NCBI GenBank assembly: GCA_963833835.1
Contig: CAWHZI010000014.1
Location: forward strand, 248,001-312,000
Reading direction: 5' to 3'
Source: Bog-532 sp963833835
Lineage (GTDB): Bacteria > Actinomycetota > Actinomycetes > Streptosporangiales > Streptosporangiaceae
DNA: 64,000 nucleotides
The position numbers and the translations under genes are program-made. Below, piece by piece: positions 24,706 to 32,895 of this stretch. Below the pieces are notes generated by a model. The model saw only the letters and a program-made list of their open reading frames with translations. It was not told the origin of the DNA and searched no databases. The number at the start of each line of letters is the position of its first letter. Within the stretch, counting starts at the first letter, position 1.

Positions 24706-25488
24706 GTGGCGGACAGTGTGGTGCAGCGCTTCCAGGGGCGGGACGGGCTGGAGCTGGCCTACCGGGAGGCAGGGGCGGGCCGGACGCTGGTCCTGATGCA
24801 CGGGTTCACTGGGACGGCCAAGTCCTCCTGGGTGGATTCCGGGCTGGCGGAGCGGCTCGCCGGCCTCGGCTACCGCGTCGTGCTGCCGGACATGCGAGGT
24901 CACGGAGACAGCGCCAAGCCGCACGACGCCGCGGCCTACCCGCCGGATGTGCTGGCCGACGACGGTCTCGCGCTGATCGAGCAGCTCGGGGTGACCGATT
25001 ACGACCTGGCCGGGTACTCGCTCGGCGGGCGGACGGTGGCCCGGATGCTGGCCCGGGGTGCGACCCCGCGCCGGGCGATCGTGGCCGGGCAGGGGCTGGA
25101 GGCGATCCTGCACACCGAGGGCCGTGGCGGCCGGCTCCGGCACATCCTGGGCAACTTCGGGACGTTCCCGCCGGGCTCGCCGGAACAGGCTATGGAGGAC
25201 TTCATCACGGCCAGTGGCGGCGACCCGGCCGCGCTGGTCCGGGTGCTGGACACGTTCGTGGACACGCCCCGGGAGGCGCTGGCCGCGGTCACGGTGCCGA
25301 CGCTGGTGCTGACCGGCGCCGACGACGGCCATAACGAGACCGCCCCGGCCCTGGCCAGCACCCTGCAGCGGGGCCGGTACGTGATGCTGCCGGGCGATCA
25401 CTTGACCGTGGCCAGCTCCCCGCAGTTCGAGATCGCGGTCATCGCCTTTCTGGCCGACCGCGAGCCCATCGGCGAACGCCGGGACTGA
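24706..25488 (+). CDS. alpha/beta hydrolase
   Basis: 260 aa. Oxyanion-hole region LVLMHGFTGTAKSSW, nucleophile elbow GYSLGG (serine 105), and a histidine in MLPGDHLT near the C-terminus complete a Ser-Asp/Glu-His hydrolase; VLTGADDGHNE supplies the acid region. The substrate is unknown. The gene is intact and follows the small 92-aa gene closely. Confidence 0.85.
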   Translation: MADSVVQRFQGRDGLELAYREAGAGRTLVLMHGFTGTAKSSWVDSGLAERLAGLGYRVVLPDMRGHGDSAKPHDAAAYPPDVLADDGLALIEQLGVTDYDLAGYSLGGRTVARMLARGATPRRAIVAGQGLEAILHTEGRGGRLRHILGNFGTFPPGSPEQAMEDFITASGGDPAALVRVLDTFVDTPREALAAVTVPTLVLTGADDGHNETAPALASTLQRGRYVMLPGDHLTVASSPQFEIAVIAFLADREPIGERRD

Positions 25489-25512
25489 GCGGCCTGGCCA
25501 GTAGGTGGCCCG

Positions 25513-25592
25513 GTCAGTCGCTGAACTGGTCAGTCGCTCGGCTGGTTAGTCGCTGGGCTGGTTAGTCGCTCGGCTGGTTAGTCGCTGGGCTG
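25513..25592. repeat. five tandem copies of a 16-bp unit at the end of bfr
   Basis: Units of type GTTAGTCGCTSGGCTG begin at 25513, 25529, 25545, 25561 and 25577. The first two units differ by a few bases; the last three differ only at one C/G position. The last unit contains the stop codon and final codons of bfr (QPSD), so the array appears to have grown outward from the gene end. No unique spacers, so not CRISPR. Confidence 0.85.
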
Positions 25593-26057
25593 CTCGACCA
25601 GCTGGGCCAGGTACAGCTGCTCGCCCAGGGTCTCGACCAGGCGGAGCTGGGTCTCCAGGTAGTCGATGTGCCCCTCTTCGTCGGCCAGGATGGCCTCGAA
25701 AAGCTTGGCGCTGGTGATGTCGGAGACGCTGCGCATGTACTCGGCGCCGCGGCGCAGGCGGTCGACCGCCTCGACCTCCACGGCCATGTCCGACTCGATC
25801 ATCTGGGTGATCGTCTGGCCGATACGGAGCGGGAACAGCCGCTGGTAGTTGGGCAGCCCGTCCAGAAACAGGATGCGATCGGTGAGTATCTCGGCATGCC
25901 GCATCTCATCGATCGACTCCGCCCGGGTGTGCCGGGCCAGCTTCAGCCAGCCGAAGTTCTCCTGCATCTTGGCGTGCAGGAAATATTGATTGATGGCCGT
26001 GAGTTCGGCGCTGAGCTGCTCGTTCAGGAATTCCAGGACCCGCTTGTCGCCGCGCAT
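25578..26057 (-). CDS. bfr: bacterioferritin
   Basis: 159 aa, standard length. All ferroxidase ligands are present at canonical positions: E18, E51, H54, E94, E127 and H130. The haem-binding methionine M52 (IDEMRHAE) is also present. The protein oxidises and stores iron as a 24-mer. It is encoded 62 bases downstream of bfd on the same strand, behind an iron box, so storage and release proteins are probably co-regulated. The stop codon lies inside a 16-bp tandem repeat array. Confidence 0.95.
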   Translation of the reverse strand: MRGDKRVLEFLNEQLSAELTAINQYFLHAKMQENFGWLKLARHTRAESIDEMRHAEILTDRILFLDGLPNYQRLFPLRIGQTITQMIESDMAVEVEAVDRLRRGAEYMRSVSDITSAKLFEAILADEEGHIDYLETQLRLVETLGEQLYLAQLVEQPSD

Positions 26058-26119
26058 CCGCCCAGCCTAGTGAACAGACCAAGTCCGTGGTGGGCAATGA
26101 CACACGGCCGCGACCCGGG

Positions 26120-26311
26120 TCAGGCGACGCGGAGGGCGGCGAGCGGGCAGCCTACACGGCCCTCGATCAGTCCTTCGAGACGGTCATGGCAGGTGCCGCA
26201 GCCGGTACCGGCGCAGGTGGCGTCCGAGACGGCGTCCACCGTGTGGGCCCCTTCATCGATCGCCGCGTGCACTTCGTCTATGGTCACGGCGCAGCAGATG
26301 CAGGCGAACAC
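26120..26311 (-). CDS. bfd: bacterioferritin-associated ferredoxin
   Basis: 63 aa. Cysteines at positions 4, 6, 38 and 41 follow the Bfd/BFD-domain [2Fe-2S] ligand pattern (CIC near the start, CGTC later). Bfd transfers electrons to bacterioferritin to release stored iron. It precedes bfr in the same operon. An IdeR/DtxR-type operator lies 47 bp upstream of the ATG, consistent with expression when iron is scarce. Confidence 0.9.
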   Translation of the reverse strand: MFACICCAVTIDEVHAAIDEGAHTVDAVSDATCAGTGCGTCHDRLEGLIEGRVGCPLAALRVA

Positions 26312-26357
26312 GTCGGTGGCCCAGTCCTCTCAGTCTGGCCCTCCCGGGCCGCGAAGC

Positions 26358-26376
26358 TATGGTTAGGCTAACCTAA
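26358..26376 (-). promoter_or_regulatory. IdeR/DtxR iron box upstream of bfd
   Basis: The 19-mer TATGGTTAGGCTAACCTAA matches 17 of 19 positions of the DtxR/IdeR consensus TTAGGTTAGSCTAACCTAA as I remember it. Its core GGTTAG-g-CTAACC is a perfect dyad. It overlaps the stop codon of the upstream DUF1206 gene, so the promoter of bfd-bfr sits at the very end of that gene. Confidence 0.88.
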
Positions 26377-27301
26377 CTTCGCGCGCAGGGGAAGGGCCCG
26401 GAGCGGAAGAGCCCGGAGCGGAAGAGCCCGCAGCGGCATCCTGGGGCTGGACGCGGCGCCAGCGGGCCTCGCAACAGGAAAAGGCGCCAAACATGATCAG
26501 ACCGATGGCGACCACCAGCAGCAGCCACGGGCCGAGGGGGGTACGAGTCAAGGCCCGCAGTGCCGTGTCGAGTCCCTTGGCCTGGTGGGGCTTGGCCTCG
26601 GCGGCGGCGAGGATGAGGAAGATCCCGGCGACGACGAATATCGCGCCGCGGGCCACCCCGCCCAGCCGGCCCAGCCAGGTCACGACCGTCCGGGTGCGGG
26701 GGCTCATCTCGCCGGTGTTCAGCTTTTTCAGGAACCGTGACCGTGCGGCTGAGTAGGCCAGGGCCAGCCCACCCCCGGCCAGTGCCACCCCCACGATGAT
26801 CACTGCCACCCGGCCCCCGGGGTGGCTCATCACGGTCGCGGTCAGGTCGACGGACTGCTGGTCGCTGGACTTCGGCGCGCCCAGGCCTACGGCGTACTTG
26901 AGGACCCCGAACGTGATGAAGCCGTAGACCAGGGCCCGGCCCAGTGCGGCCAGCCGGGCGGTGGCCTTGTCCCCGTCGGACCCCGAAGCGCCGTAGATCG
27001 CCTCGGTCACGCGCCACAGGCACATCCCAGCGAAACCGATCACCAGCAGCCACAGCGCCACCTCGCCGGCCGGATTGCGGCCCAGCAGGCGCAGCGCGCC
27101 GGTCTGGTCGGCCTGGTGACTGGATTGACCAAAGGCGACCTGGATCGCGATCCAGCCGATGATCAGGTAGAGCACACCGCGCGCGGTCAGCCCGGCTCTC
27201 GCCAGCCAGCGCAGGGCCGGGCTTTGCGCGGCCTTGCGGCCCGCTGACTTGCCCGTGCGGCCAGCTCTGCGGGCGTGATGGCGCGCGGCCGAAGTGGTCA
27301 T
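26363..27301 (-). CDS. DUF1206 domain membrane protein
   Basis: 312 aa with about six membrane helices in three repeated pairs (ARAGLTARGVLYLIIGWIAI; GRALVYGFITFGVLKYAVG; LGRLGGVARGAIFVVAGIFL), each containing the DUF1206 RG-x-x-Y/F-x-x-x-G pattern. Function unknown in the family. The N-terminus is basic (HHARRAGRTGKSAGRK) and the C-terminus Pro/Ser-rich. The gene stops within the iron box of bfd. Confidence 0.88.
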   Translation of the reverse strand: MTTSAARHHARRAGRTGKSAGRKAAQSPALRWLARAGLTARGVLYLIIGWIAIQVAFGQSSHQADQTGALRLLGRNPAGEVALWLLVIGFAGMCLWRVTEAIYGASGSDGDKATARLAALGRALVYGFITFGVLKYAVGLGAPKSSDQQSVDLTATVMSHPGGRVAVIIVGVALAGGGLALAYSAARSRFLKKLNTGEMSPRTRTVVTWLGRLGGVARGAIFVVAGIFLILAAAEAKPHQAKGLDTALRALTRTPLGPWLLLVVAIGLIMFGAFSCCEARWRRVQPQDAAAGSSAPGSSAPGPSPAREVRLA

Positions 27302-27376
27302 GGGTTCCTCCCGGAGACATCGCCGGGGTGCCCCAGGGGGCGAACAGTAAACGAATCGGGACCAGGCGGGTCCGGG

Positions 27377-28030
27377 TCAGCCGGGCGGGCCGAGGGCAGC
27401 GGCGGTCTCGGACAAACGGCCGGGGTAGAAGGTCCGGGCCACCTCGATGAGCTCGTCCAGCCCGGGCCACCACGGGCCGTGGCGCAGCGAGCCGAGAGCC
27501 TGCAGGACGCCGGCGGCCTGCTCCGCGGGCTCGGCCGCGGGCACGAAGGCCACGCGGTGCGGGCGGGCGGCCCGCAGCGGGCCCAGGTAGAAATCCTGCT
27601 CCAGCTGGCCGGACGGGTCGGCTGGGGCCGGGTCCGCGGTACCGCCCGGGGCACCGGCCGCGGAAGTGCCCGCGGTGGTGCGGGCGGTGACCAGGTAGTA
27701 GTCGGGCAGCTCGAACCGGCCGGCCCGCCAGGCGGCCAGGGCGGCCGACGCCTCCTGTTCGAAGCGGCCGGGGCCCTGCGGCTGGGCCAGGTCCCACATG
27801 CCCCGCCAGCCGTCGGCCACCGCGGCCAGCGGGTCGGCCGTGACCAGCGCGTAGGCCGAGGGGGCGCCGACGGCCCGGCGGAGCGCGTCGGCCGCCCCGC
27901 TGGAACCGCCGGATCCGTCCGGCTCGGCCGGGCGGATCAACGTCACGTTCATCGACCGGCCCACGGTGCCGAGCACCTCGGCCGGTGCCGGGCTGGCCAG
28001 CACGATCACCGTGCAGGAGTTGTGTCGCAT
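27377..28030 (-). CDS. hypothetical actinobacterial protein
   Basis: 217 aa, soluble, acidic. The N-terminus NSCTVIVLASPAPAEVLG looks like a beta-alpha unit. A Gly/Ala-rich variable loop near residue 130 separates conserved-looking blocks (YYLVTARTT; QDFYLGPLRAARPHRVAFV; PWWPGLDELIEVARTFYPG). I do not recognise a catalytic motif. It is divergent from purU. Confidence 0.68.
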   Translation of the reverse strand: MRHNSCTVIVLASPAPAEVLGTVGRSMNVTLIRPAEPDGSGGSSGAADALRRAVGAPSAYALVTADPLAAVADGWRGMWDLAQPQGPGRFEQEASAALAAWRAGRFELPDYYLVTARTTAGTSAAGAPGGTADPAPADPSGQLEQDFYLGPLRAARPHRVAFVPAAEPAEQAAGVLQALGSLRHGPWWPGLDELIEVARTFYPGRLSETAAALGPPG

Positions 28031-28136
28031 CGGCTCGATCGTAGCTCCGGGCGATCACCGCGCCGCGGGGACGTTGGCGCGAGCCGCACCGGCGGCGAGG
28101 TTAAGCTGCACCTTTACAGGTCCGGGGGAGGCTGAT

Positions 28137-29003
28137 GTGACCGGGGCGCAGAACCAGGCGTCGCTGATCGTGCAGGGTAAGGACCGGCCGGGGATCGTGG
28201 CCGCGGTGACGGCGGTACTGGCCGGGTTCGGGGCGAACATCGTCTCCCTGGACCAGTACTCCGACGACCCAAAGGGCGGGGCGTTCTTTCAGCGCACCGT
28301 GTTCGGGCTGGAGCACCTGCCGGCCCTGCTGCCCGAGGTGGAAAAGAAGCTGGCTGAGACGCTGGCGGCCGGGTTCGAGCTGGAGTTCCGGCTGCGGGAC
28401 CTGTCGGTGCCGCAGCGGGTGGCTATCTTCGCCTCCCGCGATGATCACTGCCTGCTGGACCTGCTGTGGCGGCACCGCCGCGGTGAGCTGCCGATCAGCG
28501 TGGCGATGGTCATCTCCAACCACTCCGACACCGCCGGGGAGGTGCGCAGCTTCGGGGTGCCGTTCTTTCACGTGCCGTCGGCCGGCCCGGACAAGTCCGC
28601 GGCCGAAGCCGAGCACCTGCGGCTGCTGCAGGGCAACGTGGACTTCATCGTGCTGGCCCGCTACATGCAGATCCTGTCGGGCGACTTCATCACCCGGATC
28701 AACGTGCCGATCATCAACATCCACCACTCGTTCCTGCCCGCGTTCATCGGCGCCGGACCCTACACCAGGGCCCGCGAACGCGGGGTGAAGCTGATCGGGG
28801 CCACCGCCCACTACGTCACCGAGGATCTCGACGATGGCCCGATCATCGAGCAGGACGTGGTCCGGGCCACCCACGCCGACTCCGTGGCCGACCTGCAGCG
28901 CCGCGGGGCCGACGTCGAGCGCACCGTGCTGGCCCGCGCCGTCCGCTGGCACAGCGAGGACCGCGTCCTGCGCCACGGCAAGCACACCATCGTCTTCGCC
29001 TGA
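28137..29003 (+). CDS. purU: formyltetrahydrofolate deformylase
   Basis: 288 aa from GTG 28137 (GGGGGAGG 5 bases upstream). The N-terminal ACT domain (LIVQGKDRPGIVAAVTAVLA) precedes the formyltransferase-fold hydrolase. The active-site set appears as NIHHSFLPAFIGAGPY and TEDLDDGPIIEQD. It hydrolyses 10-formyl-THF to formate and THF, balancing one-carbon pools and feeding PurT-type purine synthesis. A longer reading to 27966 is possible but lacks a ribosome-binding site and would overlap the divergent gene. Confidence 0.95.
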   Translation: MTGAQNQASLIVQGKDRPGIVAAVTAVLAGFGANIVSLDQYSDDPKGGAFFQRTVFGLEHLPALLPEVEKKLAETLAAGFELEFRLRDLSVPQRVAIFASRDDHCLLDLLWRHRRGELPISVAMVISNHSDTAGEVRSFGVPFFHVPSAGPDKSAAEAEHLRLLQGNVDFIVLARYMQILSGDFITRINVPIINIHHSFLPAFIGAGPYTRARERGVKLIGATAHYVTEDLDDGPIIEQDVVRATHADSVADLQRRGADVERTVLARAVRWHSEDRVLRHGKHTIVFA

Positions 29004-29060
29004 CCCGGGCCCGGCTCGGGTGGCCACCGCGGGCTCGGTCAGCCGGGGCGGGCGGCCCGG

Positions 29061-30542
29061 TCAGCCCGGGAAGGGGCGGTAGCCGAACCTGACGGCGCGG
29101 GCCGGGCGGAACCCCGGGCCTCCCAGGGCCCCGCCGACGGGCAGGTCGGCCGGGTCGACGCCGACGCCGAGCAGGGTGCGGGTAACGCCCTGGGCCGCGT
29201 CGAGCAGGTCGTCCAGGGCCCGGCTCAGGTGCGCGCCGGTCACCGCGTGCAGCCCGGGGTCCTCGTGCAGGGCCTCGAGGACGCTGCGCCGGATCAGTTC
29301 CTTGAGGAAGGATGCGGTGGTGCCGTCGGTGCGCTCTACCGCGGCGGCCACGTCGTCGGCGGTCAGGGTGAGCGGGACGCCACGGCCGTAGAGGGTGAGC
29401 AGGCGCTCGCGGGCCGGGGCGTCGGGCAGGCTGATCTCCACCGCGACATCGACCCGGCCGGGGCGGGCCGCCAGCGCGGGCTCCAGCAGGTCGGCCCGGT
29501 TGGTGGTGAGCAGGAACAGCAGGTCCGCGTCCGGGGCCGCGCCATCCATGGCGTCAAGCAGGTCGAACAGCACCGGGCTCGAGGCCGGCCCGCGGGACCG
29601 TTCCTCGGCCACCAGGTCGACGTCTTCCAGGACCACGACCGCGGGCAGCAGGGCGCGGGCCAGCTCGGTGATCGCCCCCACCGCGACCAGGGCCCGGCCG
29701 GTCAGCACCAGGCGGGTGTAGCCAGTCATCTGGCCCAGCAGGTACCGGGTGGTGTGGGTCTTGCCGGTGCCGGGCGGCCCGTACAGCAGCAGGCCGCGCT
29801 TGAGGTGCTGCCCGGCGGCCAGCAGCGCCGCCCGGTGGGCCGCGACCCCGAGCGCGTGCCGCTCGATCCGGGTCAGCACGGCATCGGGCAGCACCACGTC
29901 GTCCCGGACCAGCCGCTGCGGGCTGGCGAAGGTCAGGCTGACCCCGCCCATCTGCCCCAGCGTCACCTCGAGCAGGTGACCGCGGTAGACGTTGAGCTCA
30001 GACCGGAGCCGGTCCAGCTCGGCTAGCAGGTCCTGGGCCTGGCCGAGCGGCAGGCCCGCCACCTCGACCGTCAGTCCGGACTGATGCTCACCCGGACCCT
30101 GAATCATGACCACGTAGCGGCCGCGGGAATCGGTGACCAGCAGCAAGGCCAGCCGCAGGCAGGCCAGCGTGGATCCGGGGCCGTTGGGCAGGTCAGCCAG
30201 CGCGGGTGCGGTCAGCTGCAGCGGCGGCATCCCCTCCCCCGCCACCAGTTGCTGCAGTGACAGTCCGCCGTAGTGCGGCGGCAGCGCGATCCCCCGCACC
30301 TCGACCGCCCGGCCGGCCGCGGCGGACCAGGCGTTGATCGCGGTCTGCAGGTTGACGTGCTCGAACCGGGGCAGCTCCCGTGCCACCACCGAGTGGTGGC
30401 CGCCGTCGGCTCCCAGCTGGTCGCGGACCAGCTGGGTGACCTCGTTGCCGGGGCCGTCCCCGGCGGACGACTGCACCCAGTCCAGGAACCGGCGGAACGC
30501 CACCGCGAAGTCGGTCACCTGCGGGTCGGGCGGGCCAGTCAT
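29061..30542 (-). CDS. AAA-family ATPase
   Basis: 493 aa. The N-terminal 230 residues form an adaptor-like domain of unknown type. The AAA core begins near residue 240: Walker A LLLYGPPGTGKT, Walker B AVVVLEDVD, sensor/arginine region LLFLLTTNRADLLEPALAARPGRVD (in two blocks), then a helical lid. It is similar to Cdc48/FtsH-like single-ring remodelling ATPases without a protease domain. It follows the lipase gene by 10 bases, suggesting one transcript. The client is unknown. Confidence 0.85.
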   Translation of the reverse strand: MTGPPDPQVTDFAVAFRRFLDWVQSSAGDGPGNEVTQLVRDQLGADGGHHSVVARELPRFEHVNLQTAINAWSAAAGRAVEVRGIALPPHYGGLSLQQLVAGEGMPPLQLTAPALADLPNGPGSTLACLRLALLLVTDSRGRYVVMIQGPGEHQSGLTVEVAGLPLGQAQDLLAELDRLRSELNVYRGHLLEVTLGQMGGVSLTFASPQRLVRDDVVLPDAVLTRIERHALGVAAHRAALLAAGQHLKRGLLLYGPPGTGKTHTTRYLLGQMTGYTRLVLTGRALVAVGAITELARALLPAVVVLEDVDLVAEERSRGPASSPVLFDLLDAMDGAAPDADLLFLLTTNRADLLEPALAARPGRVDVAVEISLPDAPARERLLTLYGRGVPLTLTADDVAAAVERTDGTTASFLKELIRRSVLEALHEDPGLHAVTGAHLSRALDDLLDAAQGVTRTLLGVGVDPADLPVGGALGGPGFRPARAVRFGYRPFPG

Positions 30543-30552
30543 CGCGGGCCAT

Positions 30553-31554
30553 TCATCGCGGGCTGGGGGACGCCGGCGGCACGGACAGGCTGCGGCGGAG
30601 CCAGGCGTTCCGGGTCTCGATCATGGCCCGGGCCAGCGCGGTGTCCGGTGCGCTCAGGTCGAAACCATGGAAGCCGCCCGGCCAGACGTGCAGCTCGCAG
30701 ACGCCGCCGTCGGCCCAGATCTGGCTGGCGTAGGCCACGTCCTCGTCCCGGAACACCTCGGCGCTGCCCACGTCGATGAACGTGGGCGGCAGCCCGGACA
30801 GGTCGGTGGCCCGGGCCGGGGCGGCGTAGACCGGGACGTCGGCCGTGCGGCGGCGGTCGCCCAGGTAGGCGTCCCAGCCGGTGTCGTTGCTGGTCCGGTC
30901 CCAGGGGCCGAAGCCATCGAACTGGTAGCTGGAGACGGTCTCGTTGCGGTCATCGAGCATGGGATAGATGAGCACCTGGGCGGCCAGGGCCGGGCCGTGC
31001 TCATCGCGGGCCCGCAGCGTCACCCCGGCGGTCAGGCCGCCGCCTGCGCTGGCCCCGGCGATGGCCAGCCGGGCCGGGTCGTAGCCGAGCTCGGTGGCCT
31101 GGGCGGCGGTCCAGAGCAGGCCGGCGTAGCAGTCGTCGAGCGGGGCCGGGTACGGGTGCTCGGGGGCCACCCGGTACTCCACGCTGACCATCACGGCGTC
31201 CAGGTCGGTGATCCAGTCCAGCACCTTCGGGATACCGGTCCACCGATCCGGGAAGATCATGCCGCCGCCGTGGATGTAGTACACCGCGGGACCGCCGGGC
31301 TTGCGGTCCGGGCGCTGGAGGATCGTGGCCACCAGGTCGGGCGCGCCGTCCGGCCCGGGGATGGTCCGGTCGGCCCACACCACGGGGCGGTCCCCGATGA
31401 TCTCCTCGGGCGGGATCGGGGGCTGGGCCCGGCGCATGGGGATCAGGTCCTGGGTGATGCTGACCGGGGGCTCGGGCCAGGTCGCGAGGGCTGCGGCCAG
31501 TTCGGGATCGTAGGGCGGCACGGGCCGGGTCGGCGCTTGCTTGTCCGTGGTCAT
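30553..31554 (-). CDS. alpha/beta hydrolase, hormone-sensitive-lipase family
   Basis: 333 aa from ATG 31554. Oxyanion motif YYIHGGGM, nucleophile elbow AGASAGGG (HSL-type GxSxG), and the C-terminal acid/base region SAEVFRDEDVAYA and FHGFDL are all present. Family members hydrolyse short-chain esters. A longer start at 31593 would add residues not found in relatives. It is divergent from the TerC gene and followed by the AAA ATPase. Confidence 0.9.
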   Translation of the reverse strand: MTTDKQAPTRPVPPYDPELAAALATWPEPPVSITQDLIPMRRAQPPIPPEEIIGDRPVVWADRTIPGPDGAPDLVATILQRPDRKPGGPAVYYIHGGGMIFPDRWTGIPKVLDWITDLDAVMVSVEYRVAPEHPYPAPLDDCYAGLLWTAAQATELGYDPARLAIAGASAGGGLTAGVTLRARDEHGPALAAQVLIYPMLDDRNETVSSYQFDGFGPWDRTSNDTGWDAYLGDRRRTADVPVYAAPARATDLSGLPPTFIDVGSAEVFRDEDVAYASQIWADGGVCELHVWPGGFHGFDLSAPDTALARAMIETRNAWLRRSLSVPPASPSPR

Positions 31555-31673
31555 CGGGCGATCAGCTCTCCTGCGAAGTGCGGCTAATGGCACATTACGG
31601 TGGTCCCGGCGACGGGCTTGCGCACGGCCCAGCCGGTGGGCCGGTTCGGCGCGTCTTCATGAGGCTTCCACAC

Positions 31674-31700
31674 GGCCGGCACCGGGTCTGCGTGCCGGCC
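31674..31700 (+). promoter_or_regulatory. perfect 9-bp stem-loop in the terC leader
   Basis: GGCCGGCAC, 9-base loop, GTGCCGGCC ends 15 bases before ATG 31716. In mRNA this would sit next to the ribosome-binding region. TerC-family genes in other bacteria are often preceded by the yybP-ykoY manganese riboswitch; I do not see that motif here, so this hairpin may be a different control element. Confidence 0.5.
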
Positions 31701-31715
31701 CGGTTTCCTGGGTTC

Positions 31716-32780
31716 ATGACACACCTGCAGGTGTCCCCGCTGGCCTGGGGCCTCACGATCGGGCTCATCGTCATCCTGCTCGCGCTCGATCTGGTCCTGG
31801 GGGCGGTCCGGCCACACCGGATCGGGTTCGGCGAGGCCGCCCGCTGGTCCGCGTTCTATATCGCGGTCGCGCTCGCGTTCGGGGCGGTGCTCGCGTTCTG
31901 GGCCGGCCCCAGCTACGGCGCGCAGTACTTCGCCGGGTACCTGGTCGAGAAGAGCCTGTCGGTCGACAACCTCTTCGTGTTCCTGATCATCATGACCACG
32001 TTCAAGGTGCCCGCCCAGCACCAGCAGAAGGCGCTGTCCCTGGGCATCGTGCTCGCGCTGGCCATGCGGGTCATGTTCATCACGGCCGGAGCGGCCCTGC
32101 TCGACGCGTTCTCGTTCATGTTCCTGGTCTTCGGCCTGGTCCTGGTCTGGACCGCGATCCAGCTCTACCGGCACCGGGACGAGGAACCGGCGGTGGCTGA
32201 CAACCTGCTGGTCCGGCTGGTCCGGCGGGTACTGCCGGTGACCCCGGACTACCACGACGGCCGGCTGCTGACCCGGGTCGACGGGCCCGGATCCAGCCCG
32301 CCCGGTTCCAGGGGACGCCGCGCGGTCACGCCGATGTTCGTGGTGCTGGCCGCGATCGGCGGGACCGACCTGCTGTTCGCCTTCGACTCGATCCCCGCCG
32401 TGTTCGGCGTCACCGATGAGCCGTTCCTGGTGGTCGCGGTCAACGCGTTCGCCTTGCTCGGCCTGCGCTCGCTGTACTTCCTGGTCGCGGGGCTGCTCGA
32501 CCGGCTCGTGCACCTGTCCACGGGACTGGCCCTGATCCTGGCCTTTATCGGGGTCAAGCTGGCCCTGCACTGGGGCCACACGGTCAGCCCGGCCGTCCCG
32601 GAGATCCCGACCTGGCTGAGCCTGGTCGTCATCGTGGCCGTGCTGGCCGTCACCACCGTGACCAGCCTCCGGCACACCCGGCGGAATGCACCCGCCGGTG
32701 CACCCCGAAGCGCAGCCATCGGTGCCCGCGATGACGCACCGCCGGTGCAACCGGCCCGCGAGCCAGCTCAGCGATCATGA
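31716..32780 (+). CDS. TerC-family integral membrane protein (putative metal exporter)
   Basis: 354 aa, about eight membrane helices. TerC signatures VEKSLSVDNLFVFLIIMTTF and GGTDLLFAFDSIPAVFGVT carry the conserved acidic residues thought to coordinate metal. Members of this family (Alx, MeeF, YkoY types) export manganese or protect against metal and envelope stress. The C-terminal 35 residues are a variable Ala/Pro-rich tail. ATG 31716 begins immediately before the first helix. Confidence 0.9.
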   Translation: MTHLQVSPLAWGLTIGLIVILLALDLVLGAVRPHRIGFGEAARWSAFYIAVALAFGAVLAFWAGPSYGAQYFAGYLVEKSLSVDNLFVFLIIMTTFKVPAQHQQKALSLGIVLALAMRVMFITAGAALLDAFSFMFLVFGLVLVWTAIQLYRHRDEEPAVADNLLVRLVRRVLPVTPDYHDGRLLTRVDGPGSSPPGSRGRRAVTPMFVVLAAIGGTDLLFAFDSIPAVFGVTDEPFLVVAVNAFALLGLRSLYFLVAGLLDRLVHLSTGLALILAFIGVKLALHWGHTVSPAVPEIPTWLSLVVIVAVLAVTTVTSLRHTRRNAPAGAPRSAAIGARDDAPPVQPAREPAQRS

Positions 32781-32895
32781 TCACCTGGCCCGGCCTTCCT
32801 CTAACCCATACGAGCACTGGGCCCATTTACCAGTCCTGACGGCGATAACCTGAAACTGCGTCACGCACTTCAATGGTCGGCGGTGCGGGGTGGGG

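Noticed and set aside
25513..25592. CRISPR array
   Set aside because: 16-bp units are directly contiguous with no spacers and no cas genes.
26373..28058. 561-codon minus-strand frame overlapping DUF1206 and the hypothetical gene
   Set aside because: A shadow in an alternative frame of two real same-strand genes.
31594..31715. yybP-ykoY manganese riboswitch before the TerC gene
   Set aside because: The conserved paired element and GGGGAGUA-type core are not recognisable; only a simple hairpin is seen.
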